This document shows positions 1-9,118 of a stretch of DNA of 64,000 nucleotides, piece after piece. Both the position numbers and the translations under genes were made by a program. The notes beneath the pieces were generated by a model. It was not told the origin of the DNA, made no database searches, and worked only from the letters and a program-made list of their open reading frames with translations. How positions within the stretch are numbered: the first letter of the stretch is position 1; each line of letters opens with the position of its first letter. Source of the DNA: Nocardioides palaemonis (GTDB lineage Bacteria > Actinomycetota > Actinomycetes > Propionibacteriales > Nocardioidaceae); contig NZ_JAGVQR010000001.1 in the NCBI RefSeq assembly GCF_018275325.1, forward strand, positions 496,001 to 560,000, in the 5' to 3' direction.

Positions 1-2673
1 GGAGGACAGCACGAACGGCCAGAACGGCGAGTTGAACGCTTGTCGGACCTGCCCCTCGCGGGTCAGCGCCTGGTCCTCGGCCACGCCGCGTCCGAAGCGG
101 ACAGCAAAGTGGTTGCGGAGCCGGAACGTCTCGAGCTTGAGCCGCCCTCCTCGCGTGGAGAGGTCGGTGGCCGTGTTGACGCTGGCGCGCACACCGAGCG
201 CCTCGCTCATCTCGCGAGCGATGGCGTCCGCCTTCTCGGTGGCTGGTCGCTGGGCGACTCCGAGGCTCTCGTTGAGGATGTGGGCGTACTCGTCGAGGAC
301 AGCCGTGAGGCCGCCGTCGACGCAGTGGGCGAGGACGTCCTTCCAGTACGCCGTCTCGTCGGACTCGGCGCGGATGAGGCTGATCATTTCTGGCTGGTTG
401 AAGAGGTTGCGCAGGGCCCACGAGATGGAGGATGCCTGATTGCGCACCCCCGGGTCGGTGACGTTGTCCAGCCCTCCGGTCACCCGACTCAGCGCCCGCA
501 GGGCACTCGCGCCGAGACCACCCATCGCCATCAGGGTGAGGACGTCCACCAAGTCTCCGGGGCGACGACCAAGCATCGTCGCATCGACCGCTGCCGCCCG
601 TTGGAGGTGCTCGTCGAAGCGGGTGCTCGAGTCGTGCTCACCCCACTCGGTGCCGTAGTCGAACTGCGTCGCCTGACGTGTCGGGAGGTCCAGGGCCATC
701 TGGTCGAACAGCACCGGCGCCGCCCAGTACCACGCATCGTCAGCGGCACCAGACTCATCACCCGGGGGCAGGGTCGCGAGCAGCATCTCGACCTGCTTGC
801 GGACCTCGTTGGTCATCGTCGCTCGGCTCAGAGGAAGTGGTTCGTCGACGACACGAGCGACGTAGAGGGGATCGCCCGCCATGGCCAGCGCAGCTGAGGG
901 GTAGAGCAGTGCGAGCACGGGCATTCCGGTCAACCGGTCGCCATTGCGGGCGAAGTTGAGCAGACCGGTTTGGCGAGTCGCGTCGTACCGGCGCTCGGTG
1001 CCGCTCGCATCGAGCAGCCTTCGCTCGGCCTCATAGCTGAGGACGGTCGAGATCGCCTTGGGAACGACGTTCCAGGCCGAGAACACGAGCCGTTTGGTGA
1101 AGTGTCGCAGCTGCTCCTCGGCATAGGCACCGGACAGCTCGTAGTAGGGGAGCGACGGGGGGATCCACGCCAATCGATGCGCACCGCGATCGAGGACGTC
1201 GGCGGCGAGGCCACGCATCTTGGGGTTTCCGGGGTCGAGCTGTTGGTAGGCGTTGACGTGCTCGCGGCGCAGCAGTCGTGGGGCCGCAACGATCGCGGAA
1301 GTGACCTCGGCGCTGTCGGCTCCGACTCGCTCGAGCTCCTTCTTGACGACGTAGCCGTCCATGAGCTCGAGCACGTAGGGGGAGCTTCTCCAGTACTCGA
1401 GCATGTCCTGCTGATCGAGCGCCCTGGCGACTCGATCGAGGAAGGCGAAGTCGGCGACGTCGCCCGGCTCCAGAGCCAGACCTGGTAGCGCGCCGGCCGC
1501 CACCATCCCGTCCCGGTCAGGGGTGGACGCGAGGCGTTCGGTGCGTACCATCACACGGCGCAGCTCGGACTGCACGGCATCGCGTGCGGTGGTCGCCAGG
1601 GCGCGATCGCCAGTCATCAGGCCTTGCCGGAGCTTGACCAGGTTGTGGCGCACGATCTCGGTGCGTTCCGGTCCCTCTGGCCAGGTGAGGAAGTCGACGG
1701 TCTGGAGGAAGTTGTCGTAGTGGTCCTCACCCTCCGTCTCGTCCGGCAGCGTGTACATCTTGAACGGTGTGGCGGAGAGGAGCAGCAGCTTCGCGTCCCC
1801 GTGGTCGAACAGCGCGCGCGCCAGCTCGGCGCCCGGGTTGTCCTCGTGAAGCAACGAGGTGAACCGCTGGAACTCGTCCAGGACGATGATGTCGGGCTCC
1901 AGCGCGGCAACCGCGGCGCGGGCCAGCTGCTGCCGCATCCTGCCGATGAGTCGGTAACGCCAGCTGCTGAGTCGACTGTCGGGCTTCCAGCCTTCACGCT
2001 TGTACTTGAACTGTTCGGAGCACGCGCGCACCTCGTCGAGCAGGGACGCGTGGTCGCCGTCCCCGGCGAGCGAGGCAAGCTCAGCGGTGAGCTCTTCGCA
2101 CATTCGCGCCGAGAGCGTCGAGCGATCGAACCAGTCCATCCTGTTGCGGAAGCTCTCGAGACCTGCGCCGCCCTGGAAGAACTTGTGCCAGTGGTTGCCG
2201 GTCAGCTCTGGCAGCTGTGTGCGGAGCATCCAGTAGAGCAAGACCCGTTCGTCCGCTGTTCCCCCACTTCCCGAGACGTTGAACGACGTGCCGGGGCTGA
2301 ACGAGACGAAGTTGAGCTTGCGATCCTGCAACCCGTCGATCTTCTTCGCGAGCAGGGTGAGGCGGTCGGCGAAGTTGTCCTCCTCGTCCACGCCGACGCG
2401 GAGGCGAGCGAGGTTCTGCCGAGCGATCTGGGCGTTGGAGCAGATGTAGACGACATCGATACGGTCCACGTCCTCCCACATGCGGTCGATCGCCTTTGCG
2501 ATCACACCGCGCGCGACGAGCGTCTTCCCCAGCCCGACCTCGTCCGCCACGAGGAACCGCCGTGTCGGGTCGGCGCCGAACAGCCGTTCGTCGACCTGGT
2601 CGACGGTCGCACGCTGAAAGTCCTTGAGCCCTGCCAGCTCCTTCTCGACATCGGGCCGAGGGGTCGCAGTCAT
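1..2673 (-). CDS. Large SNF2/DEAD-like superfamily 2 helicase of a DUF6361-PLD cassette (3' end outside window)
   Basis: The reading frame runs from an ATG at 2673 to position 1 without a stop: 891 residues seen, C-terminus missing. Motif I is ADEVGLGKT (about residues 43-51), motif II is DEFQ (266-269) and motif III is SATP (300-303), so it is an SF2 translocase/helicase. The second RecA-like lobe begins near KRLVFSAWN. The visible end, SPFWPFVLSS, looks like the start of the helicase motif V region. The ATG overlaps the stop of the upstream PLD gene (ATGA) and has AGGAGG about 5 nt before it, so the genes are translationally coupled. By analogy to other nuclease-helicase cassettes it is probably the DNA-translocating motor. 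I cannot assign it to a named defence system. Confidence 0.85.
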   Translation of the reverse strand, partial: MTATPRPDVEKELAGLKDFQRATVDQVDERLFGADPTRRFLVADEVGLGKTLVARGVIAKAIDRMWEDVDRIDVVYICSNAQIARQNLARLRVGVDEEDNFADRLTLLAKKIDGLQDRKLNFVSFSPGTSFNVSGSGGTADERVLLYWMLRTQLPELTGNHWHKFFQGGAGLESFRNRMDWFDRSTLSARMCEELTAELASLAGDGDHASLLDEVRACSEQFKYKREGWKPDSRLSSWRYRLIGRMRQQLARAAVAALEPDIIVLDEFQRFTSLLHEDNPGAELARALFDHGDAKLLLLSATPFKMYTLPDETEGEDHYDNFLQTVDFLTWPEGPERTEIVRHNLVKLRQGLMTGDRALATTARDAVQSELRRVMVRTERLASTPDRDGMVAAGALPGLALEPGDVADFAFLDRVARALDQQDMLEYWRSSPYVLELMDGYVVKKELERVGADSAEVTSAIVAAPRLLRREHVNAYQQLDPGNPKMRGLAADVLDRGAHRLAWIPPSLPYYELSGAYAEEQLRHFTKRLVFSAWNVVPKAISTVLSYEAERRLLDASGTERRYDATRQTGLLNFARNGDRLTGMPVLALLYPSAALAMAGDPLYVARVVDEPLPLSRATMTNEVRKQVEMLLATLPPGDESGAADDAWYWAAPVLFDQMALDLPTRQATQFDYGTEWGEHDSSTRFDEHLQRAAAVDATMLGRRPGDLVDVLTLMAMGGLGASALRALSRVTGGLDNVTDPGVRNQASSISWALRNLFNQPEMISLIRAESDETAYWKDVLAHCVDGGLTAVLDEYAHILNESLGVAQRPATEKADAIAREMSEALGVRASVNTATDLSTRGGRLKLETFRLRNHFAVRFGRGVAEDQALTREGQVRQAFNSPFWPFVLSS

Positions 2674-4487
2674 CGTGCCTCCTTGGCCAGCGCGAGCACG
2701 TTCCACAGGGCGTCGAACTCCTCGCCGAGCTCAGGCAATCGGCCCTCTTCGTCGCGAAGGTCGTCGAGGAGACGTTCGACCCGGTCCAGCGAGTCGTCGC
2801 CTCGCGCGTACGCCCGAACCAGCGGCTCGAGCAGCACGAGGTCGTCGAACGTGGTCCATGTCGTCGCCGCCCCAGCGGAGGCATCATCGTTGCTCGCGTC
2901 GAGCAGCTGACCTGCGAGGTCGTCCATGCTCGGGTCCTGGAGAAGCAACGCGAGGTAGCGGAGGATGTCCTCGACACGTGTGAGCAGCTCGCGCAGCACA
3001 CGTCGCGCGCGATCCGCCGGGGCTCCGAGCAGGTCGGCACGGATCACGCTTGCCCGTTCCACCGTGGTGCCGTCACGCTCAAGTTGCGTGCGTACGGCAA
3101 CGAACGGGGTGAGGTCGTTGTGGCCGAGTCCGACCCATGCGACCTCGTCAGACAGAGGCCGGTCGGCGAGGTCGCGCAGGGTGATCGGGCGCACCCACGA
3201 CTCGCCGACGAGCTCTACGTGGTCCAACCAGCCGAGTCTGACCTCGAAGCCCGAGCCTTCCTCAGAGACACGCAGTTGTGGCCGCGCGCCGGCGAGCGCT
3301 ACGTGCAGCTCCTCGATAGCCCTCTCCAGGTCGTACTCCCGATCAGCCTGGGCTTGCGCCGGGGGCGCGTAGGGCTGAACGATGCGAAGCAACCCCGTCT
3401 CCTTCTCGGAGTCCTTGAGGAGCGCGGCAGCGCCCATCGCGTGCGGGCGGCCTTCGAGGAGCACCCCGAACTCGACGTTGCCCCCGAAGGCTGCGGAGGT
3501 CGCGTTGGCCGATCCGGTCAGCAGGTGTCCGATGCCTTCTCTGTCCCACGCGAGCACCTTCGCGTGCAGACCGGTCTTGATCTCCAACGAGAGGCCCGGC
3601 GGCCCGGATGTGGTCTCCCCGTCCGACACCCCGTCGACGTCTTCGGGCGCCGCATCCGCGTGCGGTTGGAGGACGAAGAGCTGGTGTCCGTCCAGCGTCT
3701 CGCCTCCGATCCTGTCGAACGCGTCGCTCCGAGAGATGATCGTCGTTCCCTTCGGCAGGCGACGGATCGTGCCGACATCGAGGAACGGTGAGATCACGAC
3801 TGCCTTGTCTGCCTCCCGCGCCATGGGCCAGCCGTCCTCGTCGCCCACACCGAGGGGCAGGAGACGGCCGCTCGTGAATCCATTGGGCAGGGCAAAGGAC
3901 CTGTCTCGGACCGTGAAGGACATGTCCTCCACCAGCGCCCGACGCGTCGAGCTCATCGGCCTGGTGTTCATCGACGTGAGCGCGTCGATGAAGCGCGACA
4001 GCGGGCGGGCAGACAGGTGCGCCTCATGGATCGGGGCCTCGTCGGTGGCGAAGACGGTGTCCCACGAGCGGTCGCCGGTGAGATTTCGGCTGAGCACCAT
4101 GAGGCGATGAGTCAGCTCGCCAGCCGGGTTGGCGAAGCGGAGGAGCCAGACCTTGGGATGGAACACGCGTCCCGGTGGAGGTGTCACCTCCACCACTGAG
4201 TCCTCGGCGAACACCGTGAGCGAGCGATAACGCCCGGGCACGTGGATGCCGCCTGCTTGACAGAAGACCGTGGTGCGTTCGGCGTAGCGTCGGATTGCTT
4301 CAAGAAGCTCGTGCTGGGCCGCTCCTTCGATGCCGTCGCCCTGGTCGTACGCGGCCATCGACAGCGGCGCGAGCAACAGCGAGGCAAGGTCGAGGGTGTA
4401 GGTCGTGGCGAGGGCTGCGTCGATGCGCCAGCCCGGTGGGGGGCGGAGGGCGTCGGTCAACAGGTGTCGCGTGTCCGGGTTCAGCAC
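2670..4487 (-). CDS. Phospholipase D-superfamily nuclease-like protein with two HKD-like motifs
   Basis: A 605-residue protein starting at a GTG (4487) that lies 1 nt after the DUF6361 stop, with GGAGG about 7 nt upstream. The longer frame beginning at 4577 would run into DUF6361 and is unlikely. Two phosphodiesterase half-sites are visible: H110-x-K112 followed by SRN (133-135), and H308-x-K310 followed by GSAN (325-328). These are the HKD residues of PLD-type phosphodiesterases, which use a phospho-histidine intermediate; members in defence loci are usually nucleases. The C-terminal 250 residues are not recognised. It is the middle gene of the DUF6361-PLD-helicase operon and overlaps the helicase start by 4 nt. 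The DNA or RNA substrate cannot be read from the sequence. Confidence 0.82.
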   Translation of the reverse strand: MLNPDTRHLLTDALRPPPGWRIDAALATTYTLDLASLLLAPLSMAAYDQGDGIEGAAQHELLEAIRRYAERTTVFCQAGGIHVPGRYRSLTVFAEDSVVEVTPPPGRVFHPKVWLLRFANPAGELTHRLMVLSRNLTGDRSWDTVFATDEAPIHEAHLSARPLSRFIDALTSMNTRPMSSTRRALVEDMSFTVRDRSFALPNGFTSGRLLPLGVGDEDGWPMAREADKAVVISPFLDVGTIRRLPKGTTIISRSDAFDRIGGETLDGHQLFVLQPHADAAPEDVDGVSDGETTSGPPGLSLEIKTGLHAKVLAWDREGIGHLLTGSANATSAAFGGNVEFGVLLEGRPHAMGAAALLKDSEKETGLLRIVQPYAPPAQAQADREYDLERAIEELHVALAGARPQLRVSEEGSGFEVRLGWLDHVELVGESWVRPITLRDLADRPLSDEVAWVGLGHNDLTPFVAVRTQLERDGTTVERASVIRADLLGAPADRARRVLRELLTRVEDILRYLALLLQDPSMDDLAGQLLDASNDDASAGAATTWTTFDDLVLLEPLVRAYARGDDSLDRVERLLDDLRDEEGRLPELGEEFDALWNVLALAKEAR

Positions 4488-4488
4488 G

Positions 4489-5655
4489 TCAGGCCTCCAG
4501 GCCGGCTGCGATGTCGTTGAGGTGGCCCCGAGCGATGCTCCAACGGAAGTCGAGCGCTCCCGTGCCCGCTCCGACACCCCACGTGGACCGGGCCTCGGGG
4601 TAGGTGAGCCGCGCGCGCCCGCGCTTCAGGTTGAGCTCCCTGACGGTGACCAAGGACCTCGCTTCCTCCGAGGCGTGCTGGCCCTTCCCCGCTAGCCTCC
4701 ACCACTCCTCGAGGAAGCGCTGGGTGCTTGGACGGATGCGGGGGTTGTGCTGTCGGATGACCTGCCAGAAACGCGAGCGGTCCCAATCGCGCAGCACGGC
4801 CTCGTCGTCAAGCCGCTGCGCCCACTGGTCGAGGAGTTCTGCGTAGGTCTCGCGGTGCTCGTCGTGCCCGATCAGCTCGGCCATCATGACGTTGTAGAGG
4901 ATCGCAGGGCCGGTAGCCGTGAGGTGCACGCGACGGGCGTGGTCGACAAGGTCGCGAAGCTGGGCTGGGAAGTCCCCCAGGGCCTCGTGCTCCCAGAGCC
5001 AGGTTGCCTCGGACTGTGGGTGGTTGACCGCGAGCCATGCAAGGGCCGTGCCTCGGGTCGATTCGGCGATGCGGATCCTGAGGTATTCCGCCTCTGTCCG
5101 GTCAAGGTCGAAGGACGTCGCATCCAAGAGGGCCGCCGGCGCAGGCGGGAGCGCCGTCATGCCGAGCGAGTCAGGGCCTTCCAAGTCGGCGTCAGGGTCG
5201 TCCGTGATCCGCCGGTGCTGGACGGCATTGCGGAAATAGCCACCCATGGACGTACGCCAGTGCCGGACGCCGAGATGCTCCAGGCTCGCCCAGTACAGGC
5301 CGCTGGGCATGGTCTTCAGCGTCCCCTTGGCGTCGCGCCCGATGACGCCCTGGTCCTCACCGCCGGCCAAGAGAGCGTGGATGAGCTTGGTCTCTCGTGA
5401 ACGCAGCTCGGCCTGCGCGCGCTCGGTCGGCCACCGGTGCCGGGCGACGTCGTTGACCAGCCACGCGACGAACAGGAGGTACCTCGCGCGGGTGTGCAGC
5501 GTCGAGGTACCTGGGAAGAAGGCGTTGGAGAACGTGTCACGAACGCTGCCGATGCCGAGCTCGTCGACCGTCGAGCTGTCCTCGAACAGCTTGATCACCT
5601 CGAGCATGGCATCGCGCTGCGAGTCGTCCCCGTCGAGCCATCCGAAGTAGGCCAC
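4489..5655 (-). CDS. DUF6361 family protein
   Basis: A 388-residue protein if translation starts at the GTG of 5655, which gives an N-terminus MAYFGWLDGDD typical of the family. An upstream TTG at 5691 is possible but adds 12 residues that do not look conserved. Family signatures seen are FGWLD near the start, then DELGIGSVRD, then FFPGTSTLHTRARYLLF by about residue 70. The family has no established activity that I know of. It is the first gene of the three-gene operon with a PLD nuclease and a helicase, so a sensing or structural role in a defence complex is an inference. No clear Shine-Dalgarno sequence precedes the start. Confidence 0.72.
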   Translation of the reverse strand: MAYFGWLDGDDSQRDAMLEVIKLFEDSSTVDELGIGSVRDTFSNAFFPGTSTLHTRARYLLFVAWLVNDVARHRWPTERAQAELRSRETKLIHALLAGGEDQGVIGRDAKGTLKTMPSGLYWASLEHLGVRHWRTSMGGYFRNAVQHRRITDDPDADLEGPDSLGMTALPPAPAALLDATSFDLDRTEAEYLRIRIAESTRGTALAWLAVNHPQSEATWLWEHEALGDFPAQLRDLVDHARRVHLTATGPAILYNVMMAELIGHDEHRETYAELLDQWAQRLDDEAVLRDWDRSRFWQVIRQHNPRIRPSTQRFLEEWWRLAGKGQHASEEARSLVTVRELNLKRGRARLTYPEARSTWGVGAGTGALDFRWSIARGHLNDIAAGLEA

Positions 5656-5698
5656 GACGTGATGAAAGGTGACGAAGCAGGTCGGCGTCAAGGCTCAC

Positions 5699-5734
5699 AT
5701 GACGTTCCCGGACCGATCGGGACCATGTCGTCAT
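5699..5734. promoter_or_regulatory. Nested dyad between the DUF6361 operon and the divergent sigma-like gene
   Basis: Two inverted repeats share one centre. ATGACG (5699-5704) pairs with CGTCAT (5729-5734), and TCCCG (5706-5710) pairs with CGGGA (5718-5722). The element fills the roughly 100-nt gap between divergent genes, where an operator for both would sit. A role is inferred only from symmetry and position. Confidence 0.45.
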
Positions 5735-5744
5735 AGGGCTCGTC

Positions 5745-5750
5745 TAGTGT
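5745..5750 (+). promoter_or_regulatory. Candidate -10 element for leaderless transcription of the sigma-like gene
   Basis: TAGTGT fits the actinobacterial TAnnnT -10 pattern and ends 6 nt before the GTG start at 5757. There is no Shine-Dalgarno sequence, so a leaderless mRNA starting at the GTG is plausible. No convincing -35 box is seen. Confidence 0.4.
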
Positions 5751-5756
5751 GCCGAC

Positions 5757-7706
5757 GTGGACAGTTCGGGGGACGGGCTCTTGTCGCAGCAGCCCTTCAG
5801 GATCAGGTTTCCAGGTTTGGTGGATGCTGCGCACCTCTCGGTCGACTCGCTCGCACTGGCAGCTGCGCGCGATTCCAGCGGTGGTGACTTGCTCGTCCAG
5901 TGGTTCAGCAACAACGCGGGCCCGACGATTGCTGATCTCCTCGACGTCACCGAGGAGGACGTCCTGGGTTGGCGCAACATCGGGGTAGGCAAGCGAGACC
6001 AGATCCTCGACTTCCTCGCGGCGGTCGACTACGCACGCGAGGACTTCGTCGGATCCGGGCCGCTAGCCACGGTGCACCACGCCGTTCAATCCATGCAGGC
6101 GGACCCGGACCTGCTCCTGGTCATCGAGTGGACCCGCTTCGCGGGGCCGCTGCGCACTTGGGCCGACGTGGAGGGCTCGGTCGTCGGCCATGCCCTGCCA
6201 GCTGATGTCGCCGCCGCCGTCGACCGTCTGCGCGCACGTAGGCTCAACGAGCCCGCACCTGTGGCAGATGCCGAAACCGTTCTCGCAGGCTGGTTCGACG
6301 AGATGAAGCCCCGGGATCGCGACATCCTTCAGCATCGTCTCGTAGAAGCTCCGCTTCGGACGCTCGACGACATCGGAACTCAGCACGGAGTGACGCGCGA
6401 GCGCATCCGTCAGGTACAGCGGAGACTGTCTGACAGGGTGCCGGACCTCATGGCCAGCGACGCGTGGCGAGTGGTGCGGTGGGAGGTCTTTGCGCAGGAG
6501 CTCCGCCTCGGCGCGTGTGCACCATTGACCCCCGGCGAGGCCGCCTTCCTCGCGTCCACCGAGGGATTTCCGCGCGCCTTGATCCTCTGGCTCGCAGGCT
6601 ACGAACGAGTCGAGCAGACTGTCCGTCGCCGTGACTTCACCATCCCTACGGCCAGCACCGTCCCGCTCCTGCCGGAGAGCCCGATCGTCGACCGCGTCGC
6701 CCTCTGTGACGTTCTGGAAGCGGGCGGGGTCCATGCCGAGCTCGTGGATTGGCTCATCGACAGCATTCCTGGCATCGCACGGGTGGACGACGAGGTCGTG
6801 CTCTGGCCGGGCAACATCGTCGAGAAGTCCTATGCCGTCCTCTCGGTGCGGGGTGTGCCGATGACGCCAGATGCACTGGCGGAGGCGATCGGTGGCGGTG
6901 TAAGTGTCCGCGGCCTTCGTGCGCGACTCTACGAGGATGACCGCATTGCCCGAGTGAGTGCACGCGAAGTCGGGCTGGCGGCCTGGGGCGGCGAGGAGTA
7001 CACCTCGGTTCCCGGACTCATGACGACTTACCTGGAGGAGTACGGCGCCTCTTCGATCACCGACCTGCAGGACAACCTCGAGGAGCGTTTCGGTGCGAGC
7101 CGCGCTTCTGTGTCGATGGTGCGAGCCGCTCCGGTCTTCGCCAACGAGGGCCCGCAGATCTGGCTGCGTGGCCCGGACGAGCCGTTCGTACCCCGCAACA
7201 CACCGCACGTCATCCCAGGGCATTACCGCAGCGCCGACCAGCTGTTCTGGAGGTTGAAAGCAGACCGCGAGCTCATGCGGGGGAGTGGTCGATCGGCGCC
7301 GCCCGAGATCGCGACGTTCGTCGGCCTGCAGCCTGGCGCGCACACGAAGCTTCGCGCCGATCCGCGGGATGTCCACTTCGCCTGGCTCATGACGAGCCAT
7401 GTGGGACCACAACTGGGTTCCCTCAAGCAGCTGGCCGACTCGCTTGGCGTGATCGAAGGCGACGAGGTCTTCCTCGTGCTCGATCGTTCGACTCACTCGG
7501 CCTCTTTGCGACCAGTCTTCTCATCCCCGCTCAGCAACGATGCGTCAGAGGCTGTCGCTCAGCTGACGGGCCTCCCGGCGCACGCCTGTTCGACGCGGGA
7601 CGCTTTGGCGGCCTCGGTGGGTGTCGCGATCGACGAGCTGGTGGCGACCCTGCGCGCTCGCGGAGATGAAACCGTCGCCGATCTGGTCGCTCGGTTGCCC
7701 GACTGA
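5757..7706 (+). CDS. Large protein with sigma-70 region 4-type helix-turn-helix, possible regulator of the defence locus
   Basis: A 649-residue protein from a GTG start. Around residues 60-85 a segment with the core VLGWRNIGVGKR resembles the helical DNA-binding module of the RNA polymerase alpha C-terminal domain. At about residues 178-225 is a sigma-70 region 4-like motif with core TLDDIG...GVTRERIRQVQ, which in sigma factors contacts the -35 box. No sigma region 2 is visible, so it is unlikely to be a complete sigma factor. The C-terminal 400 residues are not recognised. It is divergent from the DUF6361 operon across a short gap holding a nested dyad, and convergent with the endonuclease gene. 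A regulatory role is inferred from domain and position. Confidence 0.72.
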   Translation: MDSSGDGLLSQQPFRIRFPGLVDAAHLSVDSLALAAARDSSGGDLLVQWFSNNAGPTIADLLDVTEEDVLGWRNIGVGKRDQILDFLAAVDYAREDFVGSGPLATVHHAVQSMQADPDLLLVIEWTRFAGPLRTWADVEGSVVGHALPADVAAAVDRLRARRLNEPAPVADAETVLAGWFDEMKPRDRDILQHRLVEAPLRTLDDIGTQHGVTRERIRQVQRRLSDRVPDLMASDAWRVVRWEVFAQELRLGACAPLTPGEAAFLASTEGFPRALILWLAGYERVEQTVRRRDFTIPTASTVPLLPESPIVDRVALCDVLEAGGVHAELVDWLIDSIPGIARVDDEVVLWPGNIVEKSYAVLSVRGVPMTPDALAEAIGGGVSVRGLRARLYEDDRIARVSAREVGLAAWGGEEYTSVPGLMTTYLEEYGASSITDLQDNLEERFGASRASVSMVRAAPVFANEGPQIWLRGPDEPFVPRNTPHVIPGHYRSADQLFWRLKADRELMRGSGRSAPPEIATFVGLQPGAHTKLRADPRDVHFAWLMTSHVGPQLGSLKQLADSLGVIEGDEVFLVLDRSTHSASLRPVFSSPLSNDASEAVAQLTGLPAHACSTRDALAASVGVAIDELVATLRARGDETVADLVARLPD

Positions 7707-7715
7707 GGCGGAGGT

Positions 7716-8603
7716 TCAGAAGGCGAGGTAGCGCTCGCGGAATGCGGCGCGCCAGGCCTCATGACCGGACACCGAGTCGAGCAGGTCCTCTAGCGCGCAG
7801 AAGCGCAGCTCGGTGGGATCTATGAGCTGCGCAGCGACCTCGGCCGTGACGGTGCGGGCCGGCTCATCCGCAGCGGCCGCGACCACGACGCCGTACCCCT
7901 CGGCGTACTGACCGGTGGCGCAGACGCGCTGTGTGAGCAGCTGGTTGTACCAGAACTGCCGGAGCCTCGGCTTGTCGAGCGCGGGCGCAGCTCTCTGCAG
8001 CCAGGCTCCCGTGACGGTGGCGTCGTGGAACTTCGGTGCAGCCGGTTTGGGTTGCGCCTTCGAAAGGTCTTCCGCGTACTTGCACTCCACCCCGACGAAG
8101 CCTGCTGCGCCTCCGGGTAGCGAATAAGTGACGAAGGCATCGAAGGCCGATCTGGAGAATGAGTCGGCGGGCGCCCATTCGAGGCGCACCTCTCGCACAT
8201 CCGTGGCCCGCGCCGAGATGGACTGGACCCATTGCAGGAGCGCGTCTGGAGTGGCTGACAAGTGGCCGAGGAGGTTGAAGCACAGCGGCTGTGATGACAG
8301 GAGGTTGCGTTTGAGCCGGTCGAGCTGAATCAGACCGGGGCGCTTCTCTGACTCAAGGGACGTGATCGCCGTGGTGGCCGCGGCCACAGCCTCAGGCGTC
8401 ATCAGGTTGGGCTCGAAGCCAACGTCGACCGGGAGCATCGATGCGACCAGGCGTCCGTCCGGCCGAATCGGGCCTGCGCCGAGCCCAAGACGTTCATGCC
8501 GCCACCACGCCTGGTGACGTCTGAGCCGCGCCTGCCAGCTGCCGTCGCTCTTCTCGGCCCACGCAGGGTCGTCCCAAGCCAGGTTCGGGTCTTCGACGCC
8601 CAT
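7716..8603 (-). CDS. PGN_0703-family putative PD-(D/E)XK restriction endonuclease
   Basis: A 295-residue protein from ATG 8603, chosen because AGGAGA lies 6 nt upstream; the longer frame to 8861 has an uncharacteristic arginine/serine-rich leader. The signature NLLSSQPLCFNLLG (about 100-113) is typical of this family. A PD-(D/E)XK-like active site is visible: E142, D155 and E173-x-K175 within GVECKYAE. Such enzymes cut DNA with metal ions. No methyltransferase is adjacent, so it is not an obvious restriction-modification partner. Its stop lies 9 nt from that of the sigma-like gene (convergent). It may belong to the neighbouring helicase locus or act independently. Confidence 0.8.
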   Translation of the reverse strand: MGVEDPNLAWDDPAWAEKSDGSWQARLRRHQAWWRHERLGLGAGPIRPDGRLVASMLPVDVGFEPNLMTPEAVAAATTAITSLESEKRPGLIQLDRLKRNLLSSQPLCFNLLGHLSATPDALLQWVQSISARATDVREVRLEWAPADSFSRSAFDAFVTYSLPGGAAGFVGVECKYAEDLSKAQPKPAAPKFHDATVTGAWLQRAAPALDKPRLRQFWYNQLLTQRVCATGQYAEGYGVVVAAAADEPARTVTAEVAAQLIDPTELRFCALEDLLDSVSGHEAWRAAFRERYLAF

Positions 8604-9118
8604 CTGATCTCCTGTCAATCGACTCCTGACAGTCAAGCACGATCGCGGCGTACTCCGACTGCACGACGGGGACGAGGGGCGCCTGTTCGTGATGCAGGGC
8701 GGATCGAGTCCGTGACTCACGGCGCGGCTCTGATCCCGATGAGCACGAGCATCTTCACCACGAGTGTGGGAGCCGATGGCAGGTATCAAGTCCGCCCATC
8801 GCCTCACTGGTGGAAGGGCGCGGCTGGGGCATGTGACCGGCCCTACGTCGGATCTGGGCATTCAGACTCAAAGGTGCCCGAGACGGCCGGACGTGATCGT
8901 TGCCCCCCTTGGTCAGGGATGGATCGCATCCATCACGATCGACGACTGGTGGCACGACAGATATACGGGACATCAACGAGCGAAGCCTACCGGCTCGACC
9001 GCCCGCACATCCCATGGCGGCGGACACTCGTCCTCCGTTTCGGTGAGCCGCTGTCGGTGGGCTTCTCTAGCGTGTCTTTCGTGGGGATCGCGGGGGCGAT
9101 CCAGACGGGGGTCGAGAG
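8604..9118. other. 515-nt intergenic region, no convincing gene
   Basis: This gap separates the divergent endonuclease (-) and TY-Chap (+) genes. Short open frames here have no recognisable domain and no Shine-Dalgarno sequence. Close to the endonuclease start there is an inverted repeat, CTGTCA (8612-8617) and TGACAG (8627-8632) with a 9-nt spacer, a possible operator. I see no tRNA-like or terminator structure. Confidence 0.5.
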
